A stretch of 55,122 nucleotides of DNA from a virus: positions 1-55,122 of IMG/VR virus record IMGVR_UViG_3300032285_003935. One strand, written 5' to 3'. Below are positions 13,477-21,706 of this stretch, piece by piece (within the stretch, counting starts at the first letter, position 1; every line of letters begins with the position of its first letter). A program made the position numbers and the translations under genes. The notes under the pieces are model-generated. The model was not told where the DNA came from. It worked only from the letters and a program-made list of their open reading frames with translations, and searched no databases.

Positions 13477-14069
13477 TTGAAAAAATAAATGATTTTATTT
13501 GGAAATATTTTAGAAATCCTGTTAGAAACTTTTCTACCTCTGTTGGTAATCTAATCAAGTGGTTTCCTGTTATTTGGAAAGACCGTGATTGGGACGACCA
13601 TTACATTTTTGAGGTATTCAAGTTCAAGTTAGAGAAACAGGCTAAGTACATTAAAGAAAAAGGTTTTCACATGAATTCTGACCTTGATGCCAAAAGGATG
13701 ATGTTGTGTGTCAAACTGATGGAAAAAGTTCAAGAAGAGTTTTATACTATGGAATATATGGACTATGAAGATAAAGATTTTTTCTTTGTCCCAACAGGTG
13801 ATGATATTGAAGATGATTTAGGTGGATATTATATGGAGACACGTTTGAAAAAAGAAAACTTAAATGATTTTTTCAAAAAATATCCATTGGTGTATAAAAA
13901 AATTGTTACCGATAAAAAGTATCATATTTTTAAAATGGACAATGAGGACTTAACTTCATACGAGGTTAAATCAAGAATTGCTTTGAATATCGGAAGATAT
14001 AATCACGAAAGGGCAAGGAAATTACTTTTTAAAGTATTAAGTGAGAATATTGAAAGATGGTGGAATTAA
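13473..14069 (+). CDS. Conserved phage hypothetical protein
   Basis: A 198-residue protein translationally coupled to the preceding gene. The pattern WKDRDWDDHYIFEVFKFKLE, many aromatic residues and the ending IERWWN recall proteins of unknown function common in large phages. It is mostly helical, soluble and charged. Early expression is implied by the promoter at 13234-13265. No catalytic motif is visible. Confidence 0.8.
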   Translation: MIEKINDFIWKYFRNPVRNFSTSVGNLIKWFPVIWKDRDWDDHYIFEVFKFKLEKQAKYIKEKGFHMNSDLDAKRMMLCVKLMEKVQEEFYTMEYMDYEDKDFFFVPTGDDIEDDLGGYYMETRLKKENLNDFFKKYPLVYKKIVTDKKYHIFKMDNEDLTSYEVKSRIALNIGRYNHERARKLLFKVLSENIERWWN

Positions 14070-14380
14070 CCGTTAATTTCTTCTTCAGTAGTTTCTGTCA
14101 CTTCTTCTACCGTAGGTTCTTCTGTCTTATCTTTTGATTTTCTATATCCTAAAAGAGTTGCCCCAATTCCAACAAGGATTATTGACTGTGTTATAACGTC
14201 CATATCTTTGTTTAAAAACATTTTATCCACACAACCCATAAGGAATGTCAAACCTCCAATAAAGACGATGTAAAGACCTGCAGTACCACTTCCTGATGTC
14301 TTTCCTGAACTATTGGAAGTCATCTCTGCGAATGAAAACTGTTTAATGTTTCCGATTTGTTTTTTAATGTATTCTTTCAT
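14066..14380 (-). CDS. Two-span membrane protein, holin candidate
   Basis: A 104-residue protein with a polar Ser/Gly-rich N-terminal third, two hydrophobic segments (about residues 35-53, GLYIVFIGGLTFLMGCVDK, and 64-80, ITQSIILVGIGATLLGY) and a highly charged acidic tail. Two membrane spans plus a charged tail match many phage holins, but no lysis gene cassette surrounds it. It follows the 43-residue basic protein gene (14383-14514) with no gap, so both are co-translated. Confidence 0.7.
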   Translation of the reverse strand: MKEYIKKQIGNIKQFSFAEMTSNSSGKTSGSGTAGLYIVFIGGLTFLMGCVDKMFLNKDMDVITQSIILVGIGATLLGYRKSKDKTEEPTVEEVTETTEEEING

Positions 14381-14382
14381 GT

Positions 14383-14514
14383 TTACCTCCCTTGACCTTT
14401 GTAAGGCTTTTTATAATTTTTACTTCTTTTATTTGAGGTAAATTTCTTTGTTGATTTACCTGATTTTTTAACTCCGAATGATAACTTCGTTGAACCTGTT
14501 GATTTAGCTGCCAT
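14383..14514 (-). CDS. Very small basic protein ending GQGR
   Basis: A 43-residue, Lys/Ser-rich basic protein (MAAKSTGSTKLSFGVKKSGK, ending KPYKGQGR). I recall small proteins with a KNYKxxxxGQGR ending in other large Bacteroidota phages but do not know their role; nucleic-acid binding or a virion component are both possible. Its stop is 2 bases before the start of the next gene. It is similar in character to the 39-residue protein at 39706-39825. Confidence 0.65.
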   Translation of the reverse strand: MAAKSTGSTKLSFGVKKSGKSTKKFTSNKRSKNYKKPYKGQGR

Positions 14515-14586
14515 TATTTCATTTATTTAGCAATAAGTATATAATTTTTTCAAAATATCATGTATTTATTAAATAAAAATAAGATT

Positions 14587-15198
14587 ATGAAAAAACTATT
14601 TGAAATTTCTTCAGAAGAAAAACAAAGAATATTGGAAATGCATGAAAGTGCTACCAAAAAGAATTATTTAAGTGAACAACCAGTCCAACAAACTCAAACA
14701 CAAACTCAATTTACCCCGAATGGTGTAACAATAAATGGTAAAACATATTATTTACCTGAAATAATTAAAGACGAAAATTCGTTAAATAAGTTTGTTGGGT
14801 GGCCTAATACACCAACCATTAGTAAATCCTCATTGGCAATTATTGGTCTAAGACCTCAAGTTGAACCAAATATAACCGGTGGTGGGGGTGGAGAAAATCC
14901 AAAACATAATGCGGAGTCAATGGCATTTGATTTTATTAAAGGTTATTTAACATCAATTGCTGCTGACAAAGGATTGAATACTAAATGTTTATGTAATGGT
15001 ACATGTAATATTGACGCAAATGTTAGTGGGGCTGAATGGAGATTTAAAGATGGTAAATATAAAGCCGAAGATTTAGATTACTTATACAAGTATTTTGGAA
15101 ATAATAATGCAGGAAATGGGAAAAAGTTATTACAAGCGGCAACTAAAAGAGCACTTAAAGAACAATTGGCTAAATTTCCAGGAGTTTGTAAAGCTTAA
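14587..15198 (+). CDS. Putative capsid-targeted protein (SSEEKQRILEMHE leader)
   Basis: A 203-residue protein with the second main leader type: MKKLFEISSEEKQRILEMHE, continuing to YLSE|Q at about residue 28-29, then a Gln/Thr-rich linker. The mature part has a Gly-rich loop (NITGGGGGENPKHNAESMAF) and a Cys cluster (CLCNGTC). No enzyme family is recognised. The ATG at 14587 is preferred to the one at 14560, which reads across the late-type box (14563-14570). A bidirectional terminator follows. Confidence 0.8.
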   Translation: MKKLFEISSEEKQRILEMHESATKKNYLSEQPVQQTQTQTQFTPNGVTINGKTYYLPEIIKDENSLNKFVGWPNTPTISKSSLAIIGLRPQVEPNITGGGGGENPKHNAESMAFDFIKGYLTSIAADKGLNTKCLCNGTCNIDANVSGAEWRFKDGKYKAEDLDYLYKYFGNNNAGNGKKLLQAATKRALKEQLAKFPGVCKA

Positions 15199-15216
15199 TT
15201 TAAATAATTTTTTTAC

Positions 15217-15245
15217 AAAAAAAGAGGGTATAACCCTCTTTTTTA
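15217..15245. terminator. Bidirectional intrinsic terminator
   Basis: AAAGAGGGT and ACCCTCTTT form a stem around ata, with A- and T-runs on either side. It can serve both the plus-strand gene ending at 15198 and the minus-strand gene ending at 15243. Confidence 0.85.
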
Positions 15246-15677
15246 TTTTACACTATAATCAAAATCAGAATTTAAAGAGAAATGACCTAAAACCTCATCA
15301 TTAATAATATATTCCATTAAAAATTCTTTTTCCCCATTTTCATTTGAGCCAGCAATGAACAAAATATTTCTAACACCATCAAAAACAATACAATCAAGAA
15401 TGTTTTCATTTTTATTTACTTCAGTGATTTCAGAGGAAAAAACACTACCGTTAGAGTTTTTGAATGTTAGAATTTTTTTATCCAAGTCAAATGTATAAAC
15501 ATTTTCACCAACAGTATAATTTGGGTATTGAATCAAATCCAATTGTCTTGCTTGAACTGTTGACATAGATGATGAATGATTGAAATTTTGAACTGTATGG
15601 ATATTAACAGTAATTACTTGTGAGTTAGCTACCAAACCAACCATCACCAAAACAAGAGAAAGAAATAAGTTTTTCAT
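15243..15677 (-). CDS. Secreted protein of unknown function
   Basis: A 144-residue protein with a classic signal peptide: MKNLFLSLVLVMVGLVANSQ, cut probably after NSQ or ANS, as is common in Bacteroidota. The mature part (about 124 residues) is beta-rich (YTFDLDKKILTFKNSNGSVF) and resembles small periplasmic proteins found in flavobacterial genomes, suggesting a gene taken from a host. It has its own host-type promoter at 15704-15734. A role at the cell envelope, such as blocking superinfection, is possible but not shown. Confidence 0.8.
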   Translation of the reverse strand: MKNLFLSLVLVMVGLVANSQVITVNIHTVQNFNHSSSMSTVQARQLDLIQYPNYTVGENVYTFDLDKKILTFKNSNGSVFSSEITEVNKNENILDCIVFDGVRNILFIAGSNENGEKEFLMEYIINDEVLGHFSLNSDFDYSVK

Positions 15678-15703
15678 AGGACTTGATTATTTAATTATTT
15701 CTA

Positions 15704-15734
15704 CAAATATAGACAAAATATTTGTCTACACAAA
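15704..15734 (-). promoter_or_regulatory. Host-type promoter for the secreted protein
   Basis: On the minus strand TTTG (complement of 15731-15734), a 19-base spacer and TATATTTG (complement of 15704-15711), 27 bases before the start at 15677. Confidence 0.7.
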
Positions 15735-15791
15735 TATATTTATAAATAAAATGAACTTTGTTCATAAACTTTAAACCCACGTTAATGGATA

Positions 15792-15995
15792 ATGACGAAA
15801 ATGAAACGAATTCTAAAGGAAAATGTTGCCACTTATTGCCTTATGCTCGCAATGTTTTTCAATCCACTAGGGTTCGACATACTTTTCAAAACAATTTTAG
15901 ATTACACAAGTTCTTATTGGATTACCACAGGAATTTTCTATTGTACTTCAGCATTGTTCTTTGGGTTGTATTTCTTATTACGAAGTAAAAAATGA
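15792..15995 (+). CDS. Small two-span membrane protein
   Basis: A 67-residue protein with two hydrophobic stretches (about residues 14-32 and 43-62) and a short basic tail (LRSKK). Its stop overlaps the next start (ATGA at 15992-15995), so the two are translationally coupled. The start may also be the Met at 15801 (MKRILKENV). I prefer this frame to the overlapping frame at 15758-15988 because of the coupling and membrane pattern. Confidence 0.65.
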   Translation: MTKMKRILKENVATYCLMLAMFFNPLGFDILFKTILDYTSSYWITTGIFYCTSALFFGLYFLLRSKK

Positions 15996-16591
15996 ATATC
16001 AAAAAACTTATCAAAAAAGTTCTTACAGAATCAGTGGAAAAACCACTTATTTCAGAACACCTTAATTATCATATAACAAATGAAGTTCCATTGAATGATA
16101 ATATCTTCAGATTTGGTTCTGAGGAATTCTTTAATGTTATTAAAGAAGCTCGTGAGTTATATTACGAAGGAATGGTTGAATTAAATGAAGATGATGTTGA
16201 ACTTGTTGAATCTGATTTTGGAACACAAGTTAAATTATCAAGTGGTAGAGTTGTTTACTTGGATACTCCGATGGAAGAATCATTTATTTCTGAAGCTGAG
16301 TATAACGGAAAGAAAGTTGAGATTGGTAAACCAAGAAGAAATAGTGGTGGTGGTAAGAAATATGTTGTTTATGTTAAAAACCCATCAACAGGTAGAGTTA
16401 AGAAAATTTCATTTGGTGATGTTCATGGTGGGTTAACTGCTAAGGTATCTAACCCTAAAGCACGTAAATCATTTGCAGCTAGACACCAATGTGCTAAGAA
16501 GAAAGATAGATTAACGGCTGGTTATTGGGCATGTCGTTTAAACCGTTTTGGTTATTTGTGGGGTGGTAAAACTTATCCTGGATATTGGTAA
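15992..16591 (+). CDS. Putative capsid-targeted protein with C-terminal Cys/Arg domain
   Basis: A 199-residue protein. The short leader MNIKKLIKKVLTES has a predicted cut at TE13|S14; further hydrophobic-x-Glu sites follow (LISE, ITNE, ELNE, FISE), so it may be cut several times. The C-terminal half is a conserved phage domain: GKKYVVYVKNPSTGRVKKI, then FGD, ARKSFAARHQCAKKKDR, TAGYWACRLNRFG. I recall this domain (YVK...FGD...RKSFxARHxC...AxYWxCR) in head-region proteins of T4-like phages, function unknown; the Cys/His pattern suggests metal binding. It is coupled to the upstream membrane protein. Confidence 0.8.
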   Translation: MNIKKLIKKVLTESVEKPLISEHLNYHITNEVPLNDNIFRFGSEEFFNVIKEARELYYEGMVELNEDDVELVESDFGTQVKLSSGRVVYLDTPMEESFISEAEYNGKKVEIGKPRRNSGGGKKYVVYVKNPSTGRVKKISFGDVHGGLTAKVSNPKARKSFAARHQCAKKKDRLTAGYWACRLNRFGYLWGGKTYPGYW

Positions 16592-16592
16592 T

Positions 16593-16859
16593 ATGAAACC
16601 GTATAAAGATAGAAAACTAACAGAAACTTCAAAGATTAGAGTTTTTAAATTCGATGTTGATAGTGGTGAACTACAATGGCATCGTGATAGAGAAGATAGA
16701 TTGATTGAAGTAGTTCAGGGTGAAGGATGGAAATTCCAAATGGATAATCAATTACCAATAGAATTAACCGAAGGACAAGTATTATTAATTCCTGAAGGAA
16801 CTTATCATAGAATTTTTAAAGGAAAAACTGATTTGGAACTAAAGATTGATTTTATTTAG
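16593..16859 (+). CDS. Small cupin-domain protein
   Basis: An 88-residue single cupin fold: GELQWHRDREDRLIEVVQGEG is the first cupin motif (His31, Glu/Asp ligands) and GQVLLIPEGTYHRI the second (His near residue 73). Cupins bind a metal and small ligands or act as isomerases and dioxygenases; the specificity is unknown. The ATG at 16593 follows the previous stop by one base. It ends 8 bases inside the 3' end of the convergent gene. Confidence 0.8.
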   Translation: MKPYKDRKLTETSKIRVFKFDVDSGELQWHRDREDRLIEVVQGEGWKFQMDNQLPIELTEGQVLLIPEGTYHRIFKGKTDLELKIDFI

Positions 16860-17472
16860 TAATTCTATTAATAATCAATTCCATAAGTCGTTTTAAGAAA
16901 TTACCTGAAATTGTTATTAATCCAAACGCTGATAATGATTTAACCAACATTTCAGTATCTTTCATATTCCATATACCTTCAGAAATAGCGTCATATATCA
17001 TTGGTATAATCGGAACTAAAAATGCGTAACTTAACATATTTGTTACGGTAAATGCCGATAAATTCAAACTCTTTAAAAAACCTGCTAAAACAGTTTTAAG
17101 TTGATTGGCTTTGATTGCTCCCAATTTAAATGGTCCCTCAAGTCCATCTTCTTTAATCTTTTTAATTATTGATTTGGTAAAACTTCTTTCTTGGAAGAAT
17201 ATTACTGAAGCAATACCTGCAGCAATTAATGACGAATCTTTTTCTGTTAACTCAGGTACCTGACCATTTAACCATTGCATAACTGGACCCATAAACCCTC
17301 CGATTGATGCTCCCCATGTGAGCATCATCTTTAAGTTTATTGAAGCGTGTGATTTGGTGTCTTCAATAATCTTTTTTGTTAGTTCAACACCATCCTCTTG
17401 AACTTCTTTAATCCTATCATTGATTGCTTCAAGGATAATTTGTTTTTGAGATTCTTTAATTAGATATTTCAT
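16852..17472 (-). CDS. Putative capsid-targeted membrane protein
   Basis: A 206-residue protein beginning MKYLIKESQKQIILEAINDR, a leader variant with possible cuts at IKES or ILEA. It then has several hydrophobic segments (about residues 49-65, 81-93, 130-155 and 175-190), predicting three or four membrane helices. A packed or injected membrane protein could help form a DNA-entry channel; this is inference. Transcribed from the palindromic late-type promoter it shares with the gene at 17488. Confidence 0.75.
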   Translation of the reverse strand: MKYLIKESQKQIILEAINDRIKEVQEDGVELTKKIIEDTKSHASINLKMMLTWGASIGGFMGPVMQWLNGQVPELTEKDSSLIAAGIASVIFFQERSFTKSIIKKIKEDGLEGPFKLGAIKANQLKTVLAGFLKSLNLSAFTVTNMLSYAFLVPIIPMIYDAISEGIWNMKDTEMLVKSLSAFGLITISGNFLKRLMELIINRITK

Positions 17473-17487
17473 TATATTTATAAATAT
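17473..17487. promoter_or_regulatory. Bidirectional palindromic late-type promoter
   Basis: The 15 bases between two divergent start codons contain TATTTATA on the plus strand (17475-17482) and, overlapping it, the same octamer on the minus strand (complement of 17479-17486). The whole intergenic space is the palindrome, so each gene starts within 5 bases of its box. Confidence 0.65.
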
Positions 17488-18087
17488 ATGAGTAAGAAAT
17501 TAAATCCTGAACTTAAACCTGGTGATAGAATTGTTATCATTGAACTTTTGGGTGAACCTCAATTATCTTTTGGTGACAGAGGAACCGTTACTAAAATCCA
17601 AAATGCTGCGTTTACTCAATATGTTGTTAAATGGGACAATGGGTCAAGTCTTTATTTATTAGACGAAGATAAATGGATGTATGAATCTGAGTTTGATGAA
17701 ATGAGGGAAAGAAAAATGAAAAAAAATATCAAAGAAAATAAATCAACAGATTTAACACAACATGCGATGTTAGTAAAACATTTTAACATGTTGTTTATAA
17801 AAAGATATCTAAATAAATTAAGAGAGGCTAGTGTTGTTAATATGTTTGCGGCGGCACCATATCTTTATATGGGTAAAGAAAGATTAGCTCATGAACACAA
17901 ATATAGTGACACTAACGAAGCATTTGATGAATTAGTTGATATGGCAGATAAGGCCCAAGGTGAAATGGTAAACGGAGTAATCAGTATACTTGAAGATGAA
18001 AATAAAGAAGTGACAGTGGAAAACATTAATTCTTATTTAAGAAGATATGCTCCAAAAATCATTTCGTTTTACGCAAATTACTTCTAA
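17488..18087 (+). CDS. SH3-like N-terminal domain protein
   Basis: A 199-residue protein. Residues 10-65 form an SH3-like barrel of the DUF4314 kind: LKPGDRIVIIELLGEP, GDRGTVTKI, YVVKWDNGSSLYLL. The helical C-terminal part (residues 75-199) includes an internal MKKNIKENKS that resembles a capsid-targeting leader, but its internal place makes that doubtful. Function unknown. Ends 4 bases inside the convergent gene at 18084. Confidence 0.75.
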   Translation: MSKKLNPELKPGDRIVIIELLGEPQLSFGDRGTVTKIQNAAFTQYVVKWDNGSSLYLLDEDKWMYESEFDEMRERKMKKNIKENKSTDLTQHAMLVKHFNMLFIKRYLNKLREASVVNMFAAAPYLYMGKERLAHEHKYSDTNEAFDELVDMADKAQGEMVNGVISILEDENKEVTVENINSYLRRYAPKIISFYANYF

Positions 18088-18320
18088 AGTAAAAACAAAG
18101 GATTTCTTTCACCAAAGTGTCCACCAACAATATTGTAGTAATAATATTCTAAAGCGTCTTCATAAGACATATCTTTTTGTAAAGACTCAAGTATTTTATC
18201 ACGTGAATAAAGTATTCTTACACCATTACCAAACTCTTCAACAATTCCTGTAATACAATCGTCAAATCCGTCTAATAGAATTGCGCCTTCTGCTAATTCT
18301 TCTACTTCTTCTTTTGTCAT
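18084..18320 (-). CDS. Conserved small phage protein
   Basis: A 78-residue acidic protein (MTKEEVEELAEGAILLDGFD...), with YEDALEYYYYNIVGG near the end. I recall this pattern (a predicted site GFDDCITGI...RILYS, then ALEYYYYN) from proteins of unknown function in many large phages. It overlaps the upstream RmlC-like gene by 4 bases and is co-transcribed with it from the host-type promoter. Confidence 0.8.
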   Translation of the reverse strand: MTKEEVEELAEGAILLDGFDDCITGIVEEFGNGVRILYSRDKILESLQKDMSYEDALEYYYYNIVGGHFGERNPLFLL

Positions 18321-18826
18321 TTGTTTTTATATTCTTCTAATGTAATTCCTTCGGTGTCTTTATCACTAATTCTAACTTTAAAGTTAAATCCTCTCATGTA
18401 TTTTGTGATAATATCTTTCACTTCTTCTACGGTATCCCATTGAATACATCCTTCGTGTTCTTTAGAGTAATCATTATCCACCAAGTAATTAACAATTGTT
18501 CCACTTTGAAGTGTTAGGAACCCGTGAGCGTAGCCTTTGGGAACATATACCGCTTCACCTGAAGATAAAACAAATGTTTCCAATTTACCAAAGTCCTCAC
18601 TGTCTTTATCTAAGTTAATTACAAAATCAATTAATTTACCTTGAATAACAGAAACCAATTTAGATTGGGCCATTGGTTCATCTTGATAATGTAATCCACG
18701 GAAGACAAATATATCGTCGTTTATGCTAATGTTTGCTTGAACCCATTTGTCAGAAAGTTTGATTGGGGTAAAAGACCCACGATGGTCTTTAAAAACTGGT
18801 TGTAATAGTTGATAAGGTTTTTCCAT
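18317..18826 (-). CDS. dTDP-4-dehydrorhamnose 3,5-epimerase-like protein (RmlC family)
   Basis: A 169-residue cupin-fold protein with RmlC hallmarks: DHRGSF near the start, VFRGLHYQ (catalytic His51 region), KLVSVIQGKLIDFVINLDKDS, and the GEAVYVPKGYAHGFLTL segment with the metal/substrate-side residues. RmlC epimerises the sugar nucleotide at C3 and C5 in dTDP-rhamnose synthesis. No other rhamnose genes are in the window, so it may complement the host pathway, alter surface sugar, or make a sugar for DNA or virion decoration. Host-type promoter at 18831-18861. Confidence 0.9.
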   Translation of the reverse strand: MEKPYQLLQPVFKDHRGSFTPIKLSDKWVQANISINDDIFVFRGLHYQDEPMAQSKLVSVIQGKLIDFVINLDKDSEDFGKLETFVLSSGEAVYVPKGYAHGFLTLQSGTIVNYLVDNDYSKEHEGCIQWDTVEEVKDIITKYMRGFNFKVRISDKDTEGITLEEYKNK

Positions 18827-18830
18827 GTGT

Positions 18831-18861
18831 AAAGTATAATAAATTAATATTATTCAATCAA
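18831..18861 (-). promoter_or_regulatory. Host-type promoter for the RmlC-like operon
   Basis: On the minus strand TTG (complement of 18859-18861), a 20-base spacer and TATACTTT (complement of 18831-18838), one base off consensus; the start codon is 4 bases downstream. Confidence 0.6.
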
Positions 18862-18890
18862 CCATATATTTATTTAGAAAACAATTATAT

Positions 18891-19358
18891 ATGAGAAACG
18901 CATTTTTTTTAAATATTACTAACGAAGAAAAACAATCAATCCAAGATAGGCATAGAAGTTTATATGACGGATATGCAACAAATGGTGACACTGCACCAAA
19001 AATGAATCAATTAAAAGTTGAAAATTTGGCGTTAGATGAAAAAGGAATCACAGTATCTAATATGGGTGAAGTTAAAGAATATACAAACAAAGAAGTTAAC
19101 AGAAAACTTAAAAAAGTTTGTGATGAGTGTGGTGGACTATATGAAGGTGATATGTGTGAGTGTGGTGATGGTAAAATGTATGAAGAAAAAAGTACATGTA
19201 ATGAGTGTGGAACTGAAATGAAAGAGGGTGAGCAATGTGAGTGTGGAAAGGCGTATACTATGGAAGAACTTGAGGAAAGTATTAAATTAAAATCAAAAGC
19301 TCCATTAGTAAAAGAAAATATCAGTGAATCATTAAATTGGTTTAAGAGACTTTTGTAA
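18891..19358 (+). CDS. Putative capsid-targeted zinc-ribbon protein
   Basis: A 155-residue protein. The leader MRNAFFLNITNEEKQSIQDR is of the EEKQ type. The middle has two Cys-rich ribbons: CDECGGLYEGDMCECGDG (residues about 81-98) and CNECGTEMKEGEQCECGK (105-122), each with two CxxC/CxC pairs, expected to bind one zinc each. The C terminus has another leader-like stretch (VKENISES). Late-type box at 18867-18874. Possible role as a structural or DNA-binding head protein; function not recognised. Confidence 0.8.
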   Translation: MRNAFFLNITNEEKQSIQDRHRSLYDGYATNGDTAPKMNQLKVENLALDEKGITVSNMGEVKEYTNKEVNRKLKKVCDECGGLYEGDMCECGDGKMYEEKSTCNECGTEMKEGEQCECGKAYTMEELEESIKLKSKAPLVKENISESLNWFKRLL

Positions 19359-19359
19359 A

Positions 19360-19695
19360 ATGAACATTAAAGAAATAGTTGATTATTACTATAATCCAAA
19401 ATCTGAAATACTACAAGTTAGTTTCAGATTAGAGGAAGATGGTGATGATGAAATTAGAGAACATGAATTTGAACTGGACTTTATTGAAAAGTCCGGTTTT
19501 TTCATTTTGGAAAACTATGATTATGAATCAAGTGATTTCCCAATTATATATGAAGAAGATACTGATGAACTTATAATTGACGAGGAAGCTTCAGATGAAA
19601 AAGAATATGAAGTTGACACAGACGAACTGACATCATTTATGGAAGAGTATTATTCCAACAATCCAAAAAAAATCCCACCTTCGTTTTTATTCTAA
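19360..19695 (+). CDS. Very acidic hypothetical protein
   Basis: A 111-residue protein with about a third Asp/Glu, starting one base after the previous stop. It consists of beta-like stretches separated by acidic turns (VSFRLEEDGDDEIREHEFEL, YEEDTDELIIDEE). No leader, membrane segment or known domain. Acidic phage proteins sometimes mimic DNA; that is only a thought here. Confidence 0.7.
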   Translation: MNIKEIVDYYYNPKSEILQVSFRLEEDGDDEIREHEFELDFIEKSGFFILENYDYESSDFPIIYEEDTDELIIDEEASDEKEYEVDTDELTSFMEEYYSNNPKKIPPSFLF

Positions 19696-19737
19696 TAACT
19701 CCACTTTTTTTATTGGTTAACTTATATTTATGTAATA

Positions 19738-19998
19738 ATGGTACACGACGTTGATTACATAATTTCCCTATTTCAAAAATTAACAACATCTGATAAAAAC
19801 AGAGGTGATAAAAATGAACTTGGGGAACAAGACGCCGCAGCTGGCGGTGGTGGTGGAGCAACATCTAACACAAATAAAAGAGGTAGTAATTGGGATGAGT
19901 TATATGTTGTAACTCGTGGTAAGGCAAACATGTTAGGTAAGAAAGGTGAAAAATGGCAATCAGGTGTTAAACGTGGTGTTGGAAATCAAGTTTGGTAA
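19738..19998 (+). CDS. Hypothetical small Gly-rich protein
   Basis: An 86-residue protein: an N-terminal helix (MVHDVDYIISLFQKLTTSDK), an Ala/Gly-rich linker (residues 33-41) and a basic C-terminal part with Trp (GSNWDELYVVTRG...GNQVW). The late-type box TATTTATG (19725-19732) precedes it. It heads a run of four genes in which the next three are large putative cargo proteins. Confidence 0.7.
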   Translation: MVHDVDYIISLFQKLTTSDKNRGDKNELGEQDAAAGGGGGATSNTNKRGSNWDELYVVTRGKANMLGKKGEKWQSGVKRGVGNQVW

Positions 19999-20000
19999 AA

Positions 20001-21680
20001 ATGGATAGTAAAAAACAATTATTAGAAAGAGTTTTGTTATTAATGAAATATGATAACAAACAAACTTATAGTGAAAATAAAAAAAATGTTTTGATTGAAC
20101 AAAGTATGGGTGGCGCATTACTTCCACAAACGCAAGACAATGGAATGACAGCATCAGTTCATGAAATGAATAAGTGGAAACCTAAATTAAAAACATATAA
20201 ATCTTTTTGGGGTGAGAACATTGATTTACCTGAAAGTAGTAAAATTAAATATTTCAATCTTACAGAATTAAAAAAAAATAATTCTTATCCAGTGGATGGC
20301 GGCGATGAAATAGGTTTTTACGCTTATTTAGATTCATTAAAAAGTGTAAATCCTACTGTCTATAATATGGTTTATAAAAACGCTCAAACAAAATGGGCGA
20401 TGGAACCTGAAAAATTGAAAAATATTGGTACTATAAAATTTTATTATCCATCGGATAAAGCAATGAATTCATTATTTGCGTCAAATGAAATTTTCCAATT
20501 TACAATACCAAAAGGTACAATGATACCTTTTGACGAATCAGTTAAAGAAAATCCTGACGATTGGTTTTCAACAAGAAATCAAGGTGAAAGACCTTTGGAT
20601 AAAGATATTAGATTTTCACCGGTATCTCAACTTATACCTAATTTTGCAACAAAAGTACTTAATGGTGAAAATGATGGTATGTTTAATAATTGGACATACA
20701 ATACCGCATATTATACATCAGATTTAGACTCTGGAAAATTAGTAAGTTACGTCCCTGAACTTTGGATACAATATAAATCTCCGACTAAACTTTGGTGGGA
20801 TAAATACGGAGTTTGGGTTGAATTGGTTGGTACAGTTTTGATAACTATTTTATCTGAAGGACTACTATCCCCGGCAGCGATTTCGGTTTTAGGACTTGAA
20901 GGTGCGTTGGCATCAAACGCTGGTTTTATTTTGGATTTATTTTTTAATGGAATATTTAATTTAGGTATCGCAAAGATGCATTTTAATGCACATGATGATG
21001 CGTCTGGTTGGATGTCTATGGCTTTTTGTTTTTTACCTTTACTTCATAAGTATGGAGGAGCGGCAATACAAAAATATTTTGTTGGTCTTAATAAAGAGGC
21101 AGTATCATTGGCAAGTAAGGAAGTATTAGAAACATCAAGAGGATTAAACATAAGCTCAAAAGCAAGTATTGAAAAATGGTTTAAAGGTCTTTCCCCAACC
21201 ACACAAAAAGTTGTACAAAGTTACGCTAAAATACCTGCTAAAGAAATTGATACCGTCGCAAAACAAGTATTAGAAATTGGTAATAAATTGATGAAACAAG
21301 CAAGAAGGGCAAATCCACAATGGTTAACAAAACATATTTTTACATCTATCGGTAAAGGTCTTGGTAAGTTCGCGGCAACTATGACAGTTGATTTAGCTTT
21401 ACTTGAAACTTCATTTAAGACTATAGAAGCTGTGAATGGTAAACCGTTTAGTCCGGTAGAAAAACTTAATATTATTATTTATGTTTCAGGTTTAGCAAAT
21501 ACTCCCGAAGAATTTGATGAAGCATTACAACAGTTCTCTGAAGATGTGAAAAATGGGACTGTAACTACAGATGAATTAATTCAAATCGCCGACTATCAAC
21601 AATTACCACAAGACACCATAAATTCTTATATACAAACCATAGACAAAAATAATCCTGGATTTGAAGAATTTATTGACTAA
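20001..21680 (+). CDS. Large putative capsid-targeted protein with hydrophobic centre
   Basis: A 559-residue protein starting 2 bases after the previous stop. The leader begins MDSKKQLLERVLLLMKYDNK and reaches NVLIE|Q at about residues 33-34. A globular region follows (to about 255), then a strongly hydrophobic region (WVELVGTVLITILSEGLLS, then AGFILDLFFNGIFNLGI, about 262-320) and a helical C-terminal part. It matches no family I know. Its size, leader, hydrophobic core and tight linkage with two similar large proteins suggest an internal head protein ejected with DNA, perhaps part of a transmembrane conduit; this is inference. Confidence 0.8.
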   Translation: MDSKKQLLERVLLLMKYDNKQTYSENKKNVLIEQSMGGALLPQTQDNGMTASVHEMNKWKPKLKTYKSFWGENIDLPESSKIKYFNLTELKKNNSYPVDGGDEIGFYAYLDSLKSVNPTVYNMVYKNAQTKWAMEPEKLKNIGTIKFYYPSDKAMNSLFASNEIFQFTIPKGTMIPFDESVKENPDDWFSTRNQGERPLDKDIRFSPVSQLIPNFATKVLNGENDGMFNNWTYNTAYYTSDLDSGKLVSYVPELWIQYKSPTKLWWDKYGVWVELVGTVLITILSEGLLSPAAISVLGLEGALASNAGFILDLFFNGIFNLGIAKMHFNAHDDASGWMSMAFCFLPLLHKYGGAAIQKYFVGLNKEAVSLASKEVLETSRGLNISSKASIEKWFKGLSPTTQKVVQSYAKIPAKEIDTVAKQVLEIGNKLMKQARRANPQWLTKHIFTSIGKGLGKFAATMTVDLALLETSFKTIEAVNGKPFSPVEKLNIIIYVSGLANTPEEFDEALQQFSEDVKNGTVTTDELIQIADYQQLPQDTINSYIQTIDKNNPGFEEFID

Positions 21681-21706
21681 ACATAATATTTATAAAAAAA
21701 AAGTAT

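Noticed and set aside
15758-15988. A 76-residue ORF overlapping the small membrane protein in another frame
   Set aside because: The frame at 15792-15995 has two membrane segments and an ATGA overlap with the next gene, while this one has scattered charges and no coupling.
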